This document shows positions 1-12,712 of a stretch of DNA of 64,000 nt, piece after piece (position 1 is the stretch's first letter; the number at the start of each line of letters is the position of its first letter). The DNA is from Hawksworthiomyces lignivorus (Eukaryota > Ascomycota > Sordariomycetes > Ophiostomatales > Ophiostomataceae). The stretch spans positions 619,538-683,537 of the forward strand of contig NTMA01000010.1 of NCBI GenBank assembly GCA_002917075.1. Direction: 5' to 3'. The position numbers were made by a program, and so were the translations under genes. Under the pieces are notes generated by a model. That model was not told the origin of the DNA. It searched no databases and was given only the letters and a program-made list of their open reading frames with translations.

Positions 1-1742
1 GAACCATCTGCACAAACAATGTACGGCCACGCTCGATCTCGATTTGTTCTTCAGTATCGTCTTCATCCCATTCAACATCCTGGAAGTCGTTCGGAAGAAG
101 CTGTTTTACCGCCCAGTTGCTGGCAAAGATATGTGAAGGGCGGCCATGAACCAGAGCACCCCATTTGTCCTGCATGTATAGTGCCCACGCTAGGCGCTTT
201 CGCAGACCACGCTCCCAAGGAGGAATCTTCCAAGCCGAGCAATCCAGATGTAGGCCAAGTTCCTGTCCAATAGCAACCAGCTGAGCGGTAGGCGCCCATT
301 GATCGCCTTCGGGGCGTTGTGACAGCAAAAGGCCAGCTTGAACGGTAGATAGTTTGGGACGAAACATCGAATCTGCAAGCGTAGTGCGGACGAGCCGCTC
401 GAGTTCGCGAACATTTGGGCGTGGCTGGTTAGAGAGTTCCTCATCTAGATCCCACCAGTTGATGGCTAAAATGTAGATCGCGGCGAGCAATGGCGGCGAA
501 AATTCCCGCAAGTTGTTTTCATATTTTTCATAAAAGACTGTCTTCTGAACGATCGGAAAGCCTGGGTGAACCACACGGAAATATAAATCGACTAGTCGCC
601 GGCCGTTCGGCGCAACAATACGTTCGATTTCATCCAGATCTTCGACTATATGCTCGAAACCGGGAGTGTTGTAGTCCGGAAGAAGTAAAAACGTGTCATT
701 ATCGCTTACTTTTCGCAAAGTCCCTCTCGCTAGCAGGCTCTCGTCGTGGGGATCGAAGGGAGAGAGGTTGATCAAAGACGGCTCGAAGTCAGTTGTAGGC
801 CCAATATATTGCGAATATCGGTCTAGTTGGAGACCGAGTGTGCGTTTGAACATTGTGACGCCGCCAAAATTGGCCATATCCTCGACGAGAGAATTGCTAA
901 CGGCTGTGCTGGAAAGACTGCCGTGTTGACGACGACGTCTGTTATCATATCTTCCCGAATACCTGTGCACCAATCAAGAGTTAGAAATCCACTCATATCA
1001 ATCAGATTGGTAGGCAATAAGCGAAAGACGTCCTCCCTCCTTCACGCCCCCCAATAGCCGCCGACTAGACGGGTTTTGACGGAGTGAAAAAAAAACAAAG
1101 ATGAAACAGAAGAGAGGAGAAAAGGGAACAACTCGGAGAGAAACAGATAAATATTGCAGAGTCATGTGCATAGCAAGGCTGTCAGAGTGGGGGAGGGTGG
1201 AATGAATTGGGGGGGGCCCAGTAAAAGTAGAGGGACACAGCAGTGCGGTAATGCGAGGCAATATGCTGGAGACGGTCTATAATCCGCTTATAATAGCTGC
1301 TTGGGAGTGTTTCTAATCGCATGATTTGGCTCTTATGATCTCACCCTCTTTTGCTGCCGTTATCGTCCAGGTCGCCACCCAGCTTCCGCTTACGAGGCTG
1401 AGGGCTCCCAGAAAGAGAGCATTCAATGCTGTTAACTTGACAAGAGATACATGCGTCCTCGTCGTCGCTCATGACGCATCTGATCCGCCGACGCTGGCAG
1501 GCTTCGCAAGGAATGGTGGCGTAGTTGTTCAAAGGCGAATCCGAATCTGGAGAGTCGAGTCCGGCAATGCTTGCAGGGTAGGAGTCGACATTGATGCTCC
1601 CCTGGCGGCTAGGTGGATGCGAACGTCTAACTGCTGAAAACCCTGTGGCACGGCTAACAGGATCAGAAGAAGAAGAAGAAGAAGAAGGTTTTGGAGCGAT
1701 AGGAATTGGAGCCGTCCTGGCCATTGCGCTCGGAGTGGACAT
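1..1742 (-). CDS. Zn2Cys6 transcription factor, Dal81/TamA-like (3' end outside window)
   Basis: Fungal zinc-cluster regulator, cut off by the window edge. Exon 1 runs 1742..1345 from an ATG (MSTPSAMA) and carries a serine run, then the binuclear cluster CEACQRRRIRC...CISC...EC at about residues 86-117, followed by a basic SPQPRKRKL stretch. The donor GTGAGA at 1344 joins to an acceptor (GTGCACAG) before 962. Exon 2, 962..1, stays open and in phase to the edge. It encodes GLQLDRYSQYIGPTTDFEPS and later LYMQDKWGALVHGRPSHI, both hallmarks of the fungal-specific transcription factor domain in proteins annotated as Dal81/TamA-like. In yeast and Aspergillus this family co-activates nitrogen-catabolism genes with other regulators. 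The exact orthology is inferred from remembered motifs. The intron (963..1344, 382 nt) is long for this genome and could hide a small exon. A second in-frame ATG lies at 1724. Confidence 0.85.
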
Positions 1743-2321
1743 GGCGCGAGTAAAAAGAGGTATCTGTATGCGGACCAAAAGAGAAAAGCCGATTTACCCC
1801 GTAGAAGCACAATGCGTTTTTCGACGGACGGGGTGTCGGAGGGGTGGTGGAGTGGGCTGCAGGCCAACACTCGCCTGTTGCTTGCAGAGCAAAGCAGCTG
1901 CTCAATCTGAAAGCAGCGTGGAGGTAACAAAAACGGAGATCTACAATAAAAGATGACCTAGAGGGTGTGTGGATAGGAGAGCTAACTTCGTCGACACGGC
2001 GGAAGCGAACAGATAGCAGTTAGAGCTGCCAATTGCAGCAGCAAATTGCAGAGCCGTTCCGCCTGACTGGCTGAACCGTTGTCGACGACGTACTGTCCGT
2101 GGGGATGCGCTCTCTAGAACCCGCACAAAGCTACCAAACGGAAGACGGCTAGATAAGACAAGCGTCAATGCCAATGGATGCTGCTCGATGCTGCGGCTTC
2201 AGTACTTTCCTGCACTGGTCTAGTCAACAAAACTAGGATACAAGGCAGATGAGTACTTTGCGAGCAGACAGTCGCAAAGATGGACTGCCAGAAATCGACG
2301 AGGACCCCTCTCTGGGTTGCT

Positions 2322-2945
2322 GATAAGACTTAATACCTTGTCCTCAACTGTGTGCAAAGGACACCGGATACAGGCAGAGATAAGGTCCTAATTATGTCAA
2401 GTGGGTCGGCAAGTAAGGACAAGAGTACCACGCACACGGCACTGATAACGTCCTTCGTACGTGGTCGTGTGAAACGGAAAATATGTTTCGCTGGCCACCA
2501 GATAAGGTCGATCGACGGTACAGTTTGGTGGTGTGTCTTTGTCAAATGACAAGAGGTGGCCCTTATCAACAAGTGCTGAGCACGTATGATATAAGGTTGT
2601 GCGAATAATCAGACCCTCGCTCCTTCCAGAAAAGCAAGAGCCAAGAGTAACAAACGTAATTTATTGTGGTCGTGACTGAACTACGGAGTACACGGAGCAC
2701 GCGACGGGGGGAGAAATGGAGATCAGGGTCAATGACAAACCCGGAGCCTAAGAGATAAAAAAGAGCCGGCGCAATGGCGAGCGTCTCTGGTTGAATGAAT
2801 TTGACGTTGCCGTTTGTAAAACGATCGAATACTGCAAAGAAAGAAAATGACCAGAGATCTCTGAAAACGGGGGGCTAGGGGGGGTGTGTGGAGGTGAGGT
2901 GGTTAGGTGACGATTGAGATGAGGATGAGATAAGCTAGGCTTATC
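2322..2945. promoter_or_regulatory. Cluster of six GATAAG/CTTATC sites upstream of the Dal81/TamA-like gene
   Basis: Exact GATAAG occurs at 2322-2327, 2379-2384, 2501-2506 and 2929-2934, and the complement CTTATC at 2562-2567 and 2940-2945. The last two sites form a GATAAG-CTAGG-CTTATC inverted pair. HGATAR is the binding site of AreA/Nit2-type GATA factors, which control nitrogen catabolism. The sites lie 580-1,200 nt upstream of the regulator's start codon. Regulation by a GATA factor is inference. Confidence 0.5.
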
Positions 2946-5900
2946 GGTGTCATTGGAGTGAAAATGATATCGAATAATAACGGGAATTTGTCTCTAGAAT
3001 AGTTCGAGAAAGAAGTGGGATGGAGAGCTGCAAGAGCCTGCTATTCAGCGAATTAGCTAGGCTAGATGACAAAACTCAGAAGCAAGAGATAGCGATATAG
3101 AGGCAGGTCGCAGAAATGTGCGCGGTGGGGAGATTTGGGGGGAGGACGAAGGGGGATGTTTTTTTTTATGGAAAGCAGTGATACAAAATAAAAATATGGG
3201 AAAAGGGACGGAAAAATCGAAATGAGATGTTCAGAGAAAGTGAGCAGACCCAACAATCTGAAAAGAGATGCCGGTTTTGGGATTGGTCCGGCGACCTAGT
3301 GTCGTTGCGTGTTCCTGTGAATGATGAAGCCCCGGGTGGGAGAAATCGGGGTTTGGGGTAGGTTGAGTCAAGGCCGGGTAGTGAGAACTCTTTTCGCGCA
3401 CTCTTCGTCGCTTCTTGTGGCTTTGGTGGCGGCTTGGTAATGAGATAGACCGTCTAGCAATTGGCTGCGGCCTAGTGTCTTCGAGATTTTTGGCGGTGGT
3501 AGTTGGGCATAGTGTATCTTCTTGTTTTCGTCACCGTACCTTCCGTAGGGCGTGGCTTCTTGCCGTGTGGAGCACGATGTTAGTGCCACCGCACAAAGCG
3601 ATATCCCTTCCGGAGGCTATTGGAACCCTCGTACGACTACAGAAAATAAAGGCCAGACGCAGAATCAATGGTAATATTGTGGACGTGAAGACAGTTATTA
3701 GAAGGATCTGTTTTTTGGAGGGCTTTTGAGACTCTTGTGGTAGACTTTTTGATCCTTTTTTTGGCCTATGACATGGCGGTTGACTTGTGTCATCACAGCC
3801 GTAGACAAATATTTTTTCTTCTTCTACCGGACGTCGCCAACGGCGATAGAATCTGCGGCAGCTTCTTCCCTAGCAGAAATAGTAGAAAATAACTGTAGTT
3901 GTTCATTGCGAGCTGGAATTTTGTGTTGGTGCGCTATAGAATTCAGGGCCCGCATTTACTTTCCCTTCCGTCTTGGTACTGATAAGAGGAAACCAAACAT
4001 AAAAAGAAAAAATAAGAATGGGTGCTTATCGCGGATCTATTAACATCAAAAAATACCTAATAGGAAATCAGGGCATGGGAGCCGATACGGCAAAATGCCT
4101 GTTCAAATCACTCCCAGATTGGAAAGCTCTTCTGCGATTGGCCGACAAGAGTTAGAGTTGCTTTTGTACGAGTAATGTTCTGTAAGCTACTCCTTTTATT
4201 CGAGCCTCCCTGCTGCACAGTTGTGTGTTAAGTCCGTGTATCCGGTACCGCAAAAAGTCACAGGCCAGGCAAGAGGAAGGTGGGCGATTACGGCGAACAT
4301 TTCTGCGTACGGAAAAATGCGGGTAGAGGTTACTTTTGAGGAACCTGGGACCCGTCGCCGCGTTGCCGCAAAACCAACCTCTGCTAAATACTCGGCCCGT
4401 ACGCACAAATCTGCTGGATACCATGCCGTTTCGAGGTACCTAGATGACCGACTCATGCTTCCAGCAAGTAGCTTTCTGCTCTGTGCCTTTCAGCCACCGA
4501 GCCGCGGAATATAGTTTTATGTACCGCACTAGTCCATTATGGGCTTACACTCTTAACGAGGGCCACTTAAAGGTCGGGAATTTAGAGGCCAAAGGCACGA
4601 CAGATGCACTATTACCTTATAGAAAGAAAATAGCAAGAGCTGATGAAAGAAAGCACCTGCCGCCTTTGCGGGTTTCGAAGAGTAATAAGATTTAACGTAA
4701 TTGAGAAAGGGCGCAGCCAGGCATTAGGCGCAGATGGCAATTTTGCTTCGCAGCATGCGGGTAATCATACCGTATTATGGAGTACTTCGTACCCCATAAC
4801 ACAAATGCGTAGTAATCAAAGATGTTCTGATGCCTTGGTGACATCATATCCAGTGGGGCGAGGAGCACGTGCAGAGCTCACGGCACTTCTGCTTGGACAG
4901 CTACGTGTATGTACCGCGTGCTCAAATGTGCTATCCGTCCAATTACGTATGTAGCCCAGTTGGGGTCGGCCATGATCATAGCCTAAGCCTACGTATTACA
5001 GTAAACCCCAGGGCAGAAAGCATGCAGGAGAGCCGTGGAAGCCCCGTGAGCAGCCGAACTTGATCAGCTCAGAGATGTATGTACATTACAACTTAAACAC
5101 CCAGCTCCCGCGGTAGAACTACCATCAAGCAGAAATAGCAAATGCCAAATAAAGACAGAGAGCCGAAAGAAATGGTCTATCTTTATCAAAATGAGTGATC
5201 TTCTCTTCGTATGTTAATAGCTAGATGGGTCCACGGTCAAATGGTCGCAAGCAGACGCGGGCGCTTGACAAGCTTTCTGCTGGTAACAATCTCACCCAAC
5301 CAAAACGGCGCAGAGGTCAATAAGAAAATAAATATTGTGGGGTAGATGTGACTCTGTCAAAGCACAACCCTTCCCTGTTTCTCCAATCCATTATATATGT
5401 TATTTTCTTCTCCCTCGTGCACCGCCTTTGCGTGAAGTGGTGGGTGTCCTGCATATCATGTCAGAAGAATGAAGCGCGGGGGTTTCAATAAGGTCGTCGT
5501 AATGACGGCTTCAGAGTGGACAAGATAGCAACTCATTCCGGGCTGCTAACAGAGAGCGTATCCAATAGCAGCCTAGACAAGCTGCTGCGTTTTTGTCATC
5601 AGCTTTATGTTTGTTTATAACGGCCTGGAATCTACAGTAATCTCTGGCGAACCACGGCTGATGCTGCAACTCATATAAAACTTTCTACGTCTTCAATTTT
5701 ATGACAAAGATATGTCCTCCGATAAGAAATTTGTTGACGGACTTCACAGGAAAGTATTTACGAGCGATAGTTAGCTCTTAGTTCCTAGAGAATGGGAAAA
5801 AGGACTCCTACTTCCTTTAGCACCCTTCAAATGGAGCGAGGCGCTTGCTTGCCCACATATTCCCTATTCTCACGCTTCAAAAAGAGCAACGGCGCGGGCC

Positions 5901-6007
5901 GGTCGAGGCTAGCAGTTCACCGTGGGGAGCGCACCACACCGTTGACAACCGGTGGACACGAATCCTGATTCTCGCGCTCGCGCAACTTAACCCCCGCGTG
6001 CAGTCTC

Positions 6008-6045
6008 CACGTGGGCAGAAGAGAGGAGGAGACATGTCCCACGTG
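6008..6045. promoter_or_regulatory. Two CACGTG E-box motifs 26 bp apart
   Basis: CACGTG occurs at 6008-6013 and 6040-6045 (contexts CTCCACGTGGG and TCCCACGTGAGG). These are core sites for bHLH factors of the Pho4/Cbf1/SREBP type. No gene start is visible nearby, so any function is unknown. Confidence 0.3.
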
Positions 6046-9000
6046 AGGTGGAAGAAGCTCTCTCTCCCATTGACCGCGGATATCCGTCACCTTGAAGAAT
6101 AAATGGAAGATGCCTGATACATTGTTCGCTTCGTCTTATTCCCTCGTGCTTTTCCCATGCATTGTGCAGGGCGAGTCGACACACGCAAAGTGCTCTCCCA
6201 CTCCATCAAGCCGAGCGGCGCACTACAAAACCTCGCCTTATCCCCTCGTTCTACCCCAAATTCTCAGACGCCTTCTCACTCGGTTTCATGTGTGCCTAGA
6301 CTAGCTGAAGCGTTGACTTCGCTGGCCTTAGTCAAACTTTCCCGAGCTGTGCTTCATAGGCTCTTTTCTATCAAGCACGTCCTGAAACTTCCTTCACAGA
6401 AACGAGAGAAAATGGCTATTAAACTACCAGGTCTTTCATTATCTGGCTCGCGCACATCCAAGTAGAGCATTTGCTACTGTTACGCTGGATCACAAGTTTG
6501 GTTCAATTTCGGGGCACAAGTGTCCCTGCTACGGCTGTGGAAAGCAACAGTGTTAGGATCCCGGCTGTTCATCGCACTCTCACTCAACACCAACAAATTT
6601 TAGACCAGATTGGAGTAGTTAATTGGATCCTCTTCGTGATCTAAGTGCACTCAAGCCCCTTCCAAACGAGACGTTACTCATGTTTGTTGATTTCCTTGGG
6701 AGACATGAGCATTCTAGATCAACAGTTGCACCTTGAACTCGAATTATACAGAAGCCTCTCTCTTCTGTCGAAACTACAACTAATCCTTCCTAACATCTGT
6801 TCTCAGATCCATCGATTTACAGTGCCTCGTCTATCAAGGCATAAAGACATGCCTACAAACTTCGAATAACGGCAATATCGAAATGGGACATATATATCTT
6901 TTCAAAACGATCAGGCCCCATTTCCTACAATACCGCTCGACGCCGAATTAGATATATATTTATCTAACATGCGACAGTGTTCACCTAGCCGAAGCGAAGG
7001 AATATGAACGAAGTGTATCACAGACTGTGCGGGTAGATTTGCATAATGCATCTGGAAGAGTGCTTGTACGAGAACTTCCTGGCTGGGTACAAAAAGAACC
7101 TCTTGGACCTTTAAGCTTCGTTGCGCGGGTGCCTCTACCGGATTCAACACTGGTGAGGCTAGTACTCGATGCTACTGCCACAAGAGAATTATATCGCGAT
7201 TCGAGTTTGGCGATGTTCGGATACGGCACGCAGCATGCATACAGCGTTCTTTCCTCGGGAGTATTTATTGCCATTCTAGACCTTCAGCTCGGAAGTACTG
7301 CTGTCTTCTTATGCGCTATTCTATACAAAGTCATTTCAGCCTTCTTCGTCCTCGGCCAACACTTCAACGATCCGCCATTAGTGACAACCCTTGGGTATGA
7401 TATCGCAGAGCTTTTCCTCAAAAGTTGGAAGCGCCAATTCAAATATTGAGTCGTCCCTGTTGCAGCTATGGATAGCTTCGATGAGCTATTGTATGAGACT
7501 TATGTTTGGTGTACTGTGCGGATGGTTATTATGATCACAAGAGTTTTCTTGCGCGATCTCGTACTCTCTTCAGAGATCCTGCTAACTGTAACAGTGCCTT
7601 GACGCCAAAGGTCTTAAATAATGTTAACGTCACTCTGTCTAGGCGGAACGGTTCAGCAACGGCTATAGACTACTAATGCGGAGACGTGCGTCGACTAGAT
7701 TATGCCACGAACAAATAATCCTCTGCCGGCTACAGGTTAGAGATAGTTAAAGCAATTGCATAACGATACGACAACTCGTAGACTACTAGATCACGCACAC
7801 CAGCACTACCAATTCGGAACTCCAGTTTTGTTACGTTCGATACCGACAACACACTAGCTTTTCCGCAATATCACTGCTGCTCCTCCATGTTTTCTCCCAG
7901 CCTCTTAGTGCTCAACTACGAGACAAAAAACAATGGACACTAGTCTCTCACCATCACCTGCTGCCCCTTACATTTGGGTGATGTGCCTGCGAGAACATAA
8001 AGAGACGGAGACATGAGCGTTCTGCTCGAATTAATTTTATTTCTGTGGTCTTCCAAATATTGGTCGTTAGGCTAGGAGCGGGTTTGTGGTGTGAGAAGAC
8101 GGGCTGTGTCGTTTGTCATATCGCAAAGCATGGCCATGAGATAAACAATAGATGAGAAGTAGTGTGCTGTTTATGGAAAGAAACTATGACTTCTTGTCTA
8201 AGGTTCTGCATTCGGCATACGAAGAGACGAAAGCATGTCTGCTAGCTGTGGACTGAAGAATACAAAGTGGCGTTCTCACTCTCGCCGGAATGATGAGGCT
8301 GGAAAGAAGTTCTCATTCAGGAAGGGTTACTAACGATTAAGGGATCCCGACTCTGCGACTAGAACTCGGCCTTGCCTGATATCCGATCTCCACCCGCCCA
8401 ATAATCGATTCTGCGAGACGAAAAAAATAGCGACAACTGGCACAATATAAGGATCGAATATCCATTTCAGGTTCAATCGTCGATGATAACAAAGATTAAA
8501 CATGGATGCGGGATACGAACACCGAAATACACTTCTGCCGTGATAGAATGTTATGCCTGAATGACGACAAAAAATTTGAAGAAAATGGACCTTTCGCTTC
8601 TAACCCGCCATGACACTTGAGCTCTTGGAGCTGTCTTACCCTTGGACGGAAGGACCCCTTGCGAGGGATGATGAGTCGCCACGTCTCTGCCTTTTCCAGG
8701 GTAGATATATACATTACTTCATCGCCCTTGAGCGCTGGTTAGCAATTCTAAGTCTACTTGCCGTCTCCGTGCACCCCCTAGACACAGAGCGTACGGCTTC
8801 ACTTGGGTTTTGATTTGGGATATGCGCAAAGTTAGGCTAGTGCATGCTGCCCTGTTATCATTATACACTGGTTGATTCCTGCCAGTGGTGTCACAAAATC
8901 CCGGGAATTCTAAAGAAGACGCGCAGATTCAAAATTAAGGTGATGAGGCTTGGAACACACATGACCGTCTCTTATATTTCGCAAATGCATACCTTATCCA

Positions 9001-9367
9001 ATGACTAAGTCTACGTTCAGAAAATTTACGACTCACATCTAACAGCATCGGGAAATATGGTAGGACAATGTCACGAGAGCGAAGGAAACTAATCAAAAAG
9101 TATTGATTGAGAAACTATCTAGATGGAAGTTCCATCTTTTGTTTGTTAGAAAAGGCAAAATGCAGTTTCTATGAAAAATCATTCAGTCCGAAGCAAATCC
9201 AAGATCCATTTTATCGACAAAAATAGAAAAAGAAAAGGGGTTATAGAAATAGATAAAAACCCCGGGAAAACTCCTCGTGTATAGTTGTTGCAACAATGTC
9301 TATCGTTCCGATCACGCCAATTTTTTAAAAACTGTTTTCCCTTTTTATTTGCCCCGGTTTTCTTATA

Positions 9368-10510
9368 TCATAACGACTTTTCAAGCATTACTAGGTCGCG
9401 GAATCCCTCCTTCCACTGCTTCGTCTGCTCAGCAGTGGGCCGCGGCAGTGGGCTGCGCGCATACCCGCCGTAGCCGCTCCATGCCTCGAGCCCGGCTTTG
9501 ACACCGACCACGCCTCCTTGGATGGCCGTCCAGTCGCCATTAGCGACTGTTTCTTGCATGGCCTGGGCTTCCAGCAGCTTGCCCTCCTGGAACAGCTGCA
9601 TGGTCTTGAGGCACGCCTTGGGAGCGATGTTGGCCAGGCCCGCCAGGATGCCGTGGCCGCCAGCCGCGAGGGACTGGACGGTGAAGTCGGCAGAGCCCGC
9701 CAGGACGAGAAACTCGGGCTCGTTTGGCCGGTAGTTCTTGGCCACCTTGCGGGTCGCAGCCACCACGCGGCTCAGCTTGCCCGTGTTGCCGCACGTCAGC
9801 TTCACGCCGACAATGTTGGGGTGCTCAGACAGGCGCACGATCACATCAGACGAGAGGTCCATGCCGTTCACGGCGCCGGGGAAGTTGTAGATGATGATGG
9901 GAATGGGTGACGCGTCAGCCACGGCGCGGAAGTAGTCCAGGATGGTCTGTGACGACGGCGCAAACAGAGGTGCGTAGTATGCCGGTGGCAGCACCAGCGC
10001 AAAGTCACCGCCCGCCTCCCACGCCTCGTTGCAGTACTCAATGGTCTCGCGCGTGCTCTGGCTGCCGCAGCCCACGATGATGGGCATATGTGCGAAGCCA
10101 GCCTCGTTGAGAGCCACGCGAGTGGTCTGCGTCACCAGCTGCCGCTCGGCATGCGTCAGATGCACGGCTTCACCATTGGACCCTTGTGTGGCGAGACCGG
10201 TAACGCCGGCCCGGGCAAGCCGCACAGCATGGCGGGCAATGGTGGCAGTGTCGACGTTCTCCGTCTCTGGGTCGAAAAAGCACATAGTGGGCACGTATAC
10301 ACCGGCCACGAGGTGCCGTGTAATGTTGTGGAAGCCGACAGTGTCCATTGACGTACTGTCAAAGGAGCTGCTGAGGGGAGAGGCAGACTCAGCAGACGCA
10401 AACCCGCCTAGCCGGAGCGCCGATGAAGTAGCCGGGTTGCGTAGCGCAAATCGGTTGAAGCCAGCTGTGTAACTACCAGCTGGTGAAGGGGCATCATTGT
10501 GTGGAGCCAT
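9368..10510 (-). CDS. DapA/HOGA1-family class I aldolase-lyase
   Basis: Single-exon gene of 380 residues, starting at the ATG at 10510 (context AAGATGG). From residue 66 it follows the dihydrodipicolinate synthase TIM-barrel: GVYVPT at about 70-75, QGSNGEAVHLT (109-119) for the substrate carboxylate loop, IIYNFPGAVNG with the catalytic tyrosine Y208, and GVKLTCGN with the Schiff-base lysine K237. Fungi make lysine by the aminoadipate route, so true lysine-pathway DapA activity is not expected. Fungal relatives are 2-keto-3-deoxy acid, 4-hydroxy-2-oxoglutarate or trans-o-hydroxybenzylidenepyruvate-type aldolases, and the substrate here is unknown. An N-terminal extension of about 54 residues, rich in Ser/Ala with spaced Arg, precedes the core. 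It could be a mitochondrial presequence, or translation may start at M55. The gene stands alone, with a pyrimidine-rich 5' flank on its own strand. Confidence 0.93.
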   Translation of the reverse strand: MAPHNDAPSPAGSYTAGFNRFALRNPATSSALRLGGFASAESASPLSSSFDSTSMDTVGFHNITRHLVAGVYVPTMCFFDPETENVDTATIARHAVRLARAGVTGLATQGSNGEAVHLTHAERQLVTQTTRVALNEAGFAHMPIIVGCGSQSTRETIEYCNEAWEAGGDFALVLPPAYYAPLFAPSSQTILDYFRAVADASPIPIIIYNFPGAVNGMDLSSDVIVRLSEHPNIVGVKLTCGNTGKLSRVVAATRKVAKNYRPNEPEFLVLAGSADFTVQSLAAGGHGILAGLANIAPKACLKTMQLFQEGKLLEAQAMQETVANGDWTAIQGGVVGVKAGLEAWSGYGGYARSPLPRPTAEQTKQWKEGFRDLVMLEKSL

Positions 10511-12688
10511 CTTTGCTGATGGAGAATACGACAAGAGATGTCAACAGAGGTGAAGATGACGTTTTGCGTGTTGTTGCAAAAACGCAGAGTCAAAACAGTT
10601 CTGCGTAATGGGAGAAGACCAGAAGAGGTCAATGGCAAGTATCAGGGCAAGGATGACGATATGAAGCAAGTGGAATATAGCAAGAAGAAGAGGATGTGGA
10701 TAGTAGATGGCAAGGTAATGAGAAGTCTTTCAATATAGAGACAGACGACACGAGGAGAAGGAAGGGGGACTCATTGAAGATATATACGCGGGCACTTAGA
10801 CGATCTGTATCAGCAAAGGCAAAGAGGCGCCGGGCAACCAAGAGTAGGCAAGAAGGAGTAAAAAAACGAGAGAAGGAATAAGAAGATAGTGCGTCCATAG
10901 TGCAAAAAGGAACCATGTGAGAAGGGGGGGCGTGTACAGAGTATTTAGCACATAGTCTGAGGCTTGTTAGCTTCGGGGGAAATTGGAGCAACAGAATCAA
11001 GGCACGATTTCCAACTAGAATAAATGATACCAAAGAAGAGGACTGGCACTTGCTCCCAGCCCTGTGGATCGGCCTGGTCTGTTAGTCGGTATGCCACGCG
11101 GAAGTATGCTTCTTCACTTCTCGTTGGTGGGTTTGTCCTCCCATCCTCTTCCCTTATTTTCTGCCCTTGTCGTTTCCACAAAGAGCAGTGATATGTAATA
11201 ACTATGTAGCAGACGGGCTCTGCAAATATGGAATGACTGCGTACACTGTACTTGCACATATCTTCTCGTATCGGTGTACACCTCGTACACTCGCTCCCTG
11301 GTCATGTCAGTCGGAACCTAGTGGCGTGGCTTTCGCCTGTTGAAGCACTTGCTCACCCCCATGGCTTTCCTCAGCTAACTCCAATCGCCTCAGGTCTCCG
11401 ATCAACGGGATGGCTTGGCCCAAAGTGGGCAAGCTGAAGCCGTGAGTTCAGTTGGGAGGGGTGGTGATCAAGATGTGCTCAGGGGCAGGCAGAGACTCGA
11501 CTCTGCAGTCTTGTGAGAAGTCGGGACATTTGGATGGGGGGTTTACTCTGTTGGGTGAAAGTCTTTTGGGGGGAGACGGGAGACGTGGGTAAAGGCAGAG
11601 GGGGGATGTGAGAACTAGCAAGGAAAGAAAGAAAGGGGAAAATGGACAGGAAGAGAAGCACAGGAACAAGATCATGAACGATATTGAAGGAAACAATAAA
11701 GCGGTCGCACTTTCGCCGCACACGTCTTACGAATTAAGAAGCATGGGTTTTTGTTAATGATGTAACTAGTACATTGACAAGTCCTGACGAAGGCGCAGAA
11801 AGGCAGCAGAAACGAAACCAAAGGCCATGGAGCAGTCGAATGTGTGTCAGGAGGACATTCAAAATTGGGGCTTAGAAAGGGGTGCTGTAAAGATGCATGT
11901 GGGTGTGCTTGATGTACACATGGGATGTATCCTTACTTCTTTGGGCTGTCGTGAGATACTAAAATTTACTTTAGAGAACGACCAGATGTGAAGAAAAGAC
12001 AACGGCGTATTATTGTAACTGGCTCCATTGGCGTGCGGATATTGGAGGAGACCCCCCAGGCCAAAAAATGTGGTTCTGTGTGGGGGTTAGCGTCAGAAGA
12101 GACAACACCGGACAACATGGGGAGAAAGTCTGCGGCAGAGGCTAGAGCGAGGGCGCGGAAAGGGACGGGGGATAGAAATGAAGAGAGCAATGGGGCGACA
12201 TGGCGCTGGCGCCAGGAAGGCCGTGCCAAAGCCATACAGGGACAAGATGTCAGAATTGGGTTGAGTGTTTGGTTTCAGAAAACTTTAGTGAAAAAGATGC
12301 GTACTCGTATTACGGAAAAGACGAAGATGGGGGAGCTAAGAGAAGAAGAAAATACGACGTGTGTGCATGAAGGAGAGACGACAACAGCAGCACCAGCAGA
12401 CAAGCAAAGCCTAAATGGAATACCAAAACAGAAGGAAAACCAAGAGAGAACGAAAAGAGACCAAAAGAAAAAGAAAACGAGAGACAAGTCACATCAGTTG
12501 GCCTAACCTAGAAAGGAAAGAAAAGTCGGTTGGAACTCGCACGCCCCTTTTCTTTTTCAGACGCCGACCCAGGGGATTGGACAGAGAATTGCTCTAGAAG
12601 CTGCGGGATTCATAAACGTGTAGAGGGGTTACCACAACGGTGAGAGACAAACATTCAGAGACAACAAGGGCAAGATGAAGGAGTGGAA

Positions 12689-12712
12689 GAGGCAGAGGCA
12701 GAGGCAGAGGGC
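12689..12712. repeat. GAGGCA hexanucleotide microsatellite
   Basis: Three perfect GAGGCA units followed by a degenerate GAGGGCA unit, in non-coding purine-rich DNA. Confidence 0.8.

Larger units (their letters stand above)
1743..9367. other. Gene-free tract between the zinc-cluster regulator and the DapA-like gene
   Basis: I see no convincing protein gene. The longest open frames are about 100-140 codons, lack conserved motifs and often lack an ATG. The left end holds the regulator's promoter with the GATA cluster. Elsewhere there are two CACGTG boxes (6008-6013 and 6040-6045), a TACGGAGTA motif (2682-2690), a TACGAGTA motif (4167-4174) and G-rich or purine-rich stretches around 2700-3300. 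No tRNA, 5S rRNA or transposon coding sequence was recognised. Confidence 0.6.

Noticed and set aside
7027..7449. 140-codon open frame in the left gene-free tract
   Set aside because: It begins at GTG, not ATG; the first in-frame Met is late; no domain, no plausible splice partner and no conserved motif.
11988..12506. 172-codon Lys/Arg/Glu-rich frame
   Set aside because: Composition simply reflects a purine-rich strand; there is no domain. The complementary strand looks like the pyrimidine-rich flank of the DapA-like gene.
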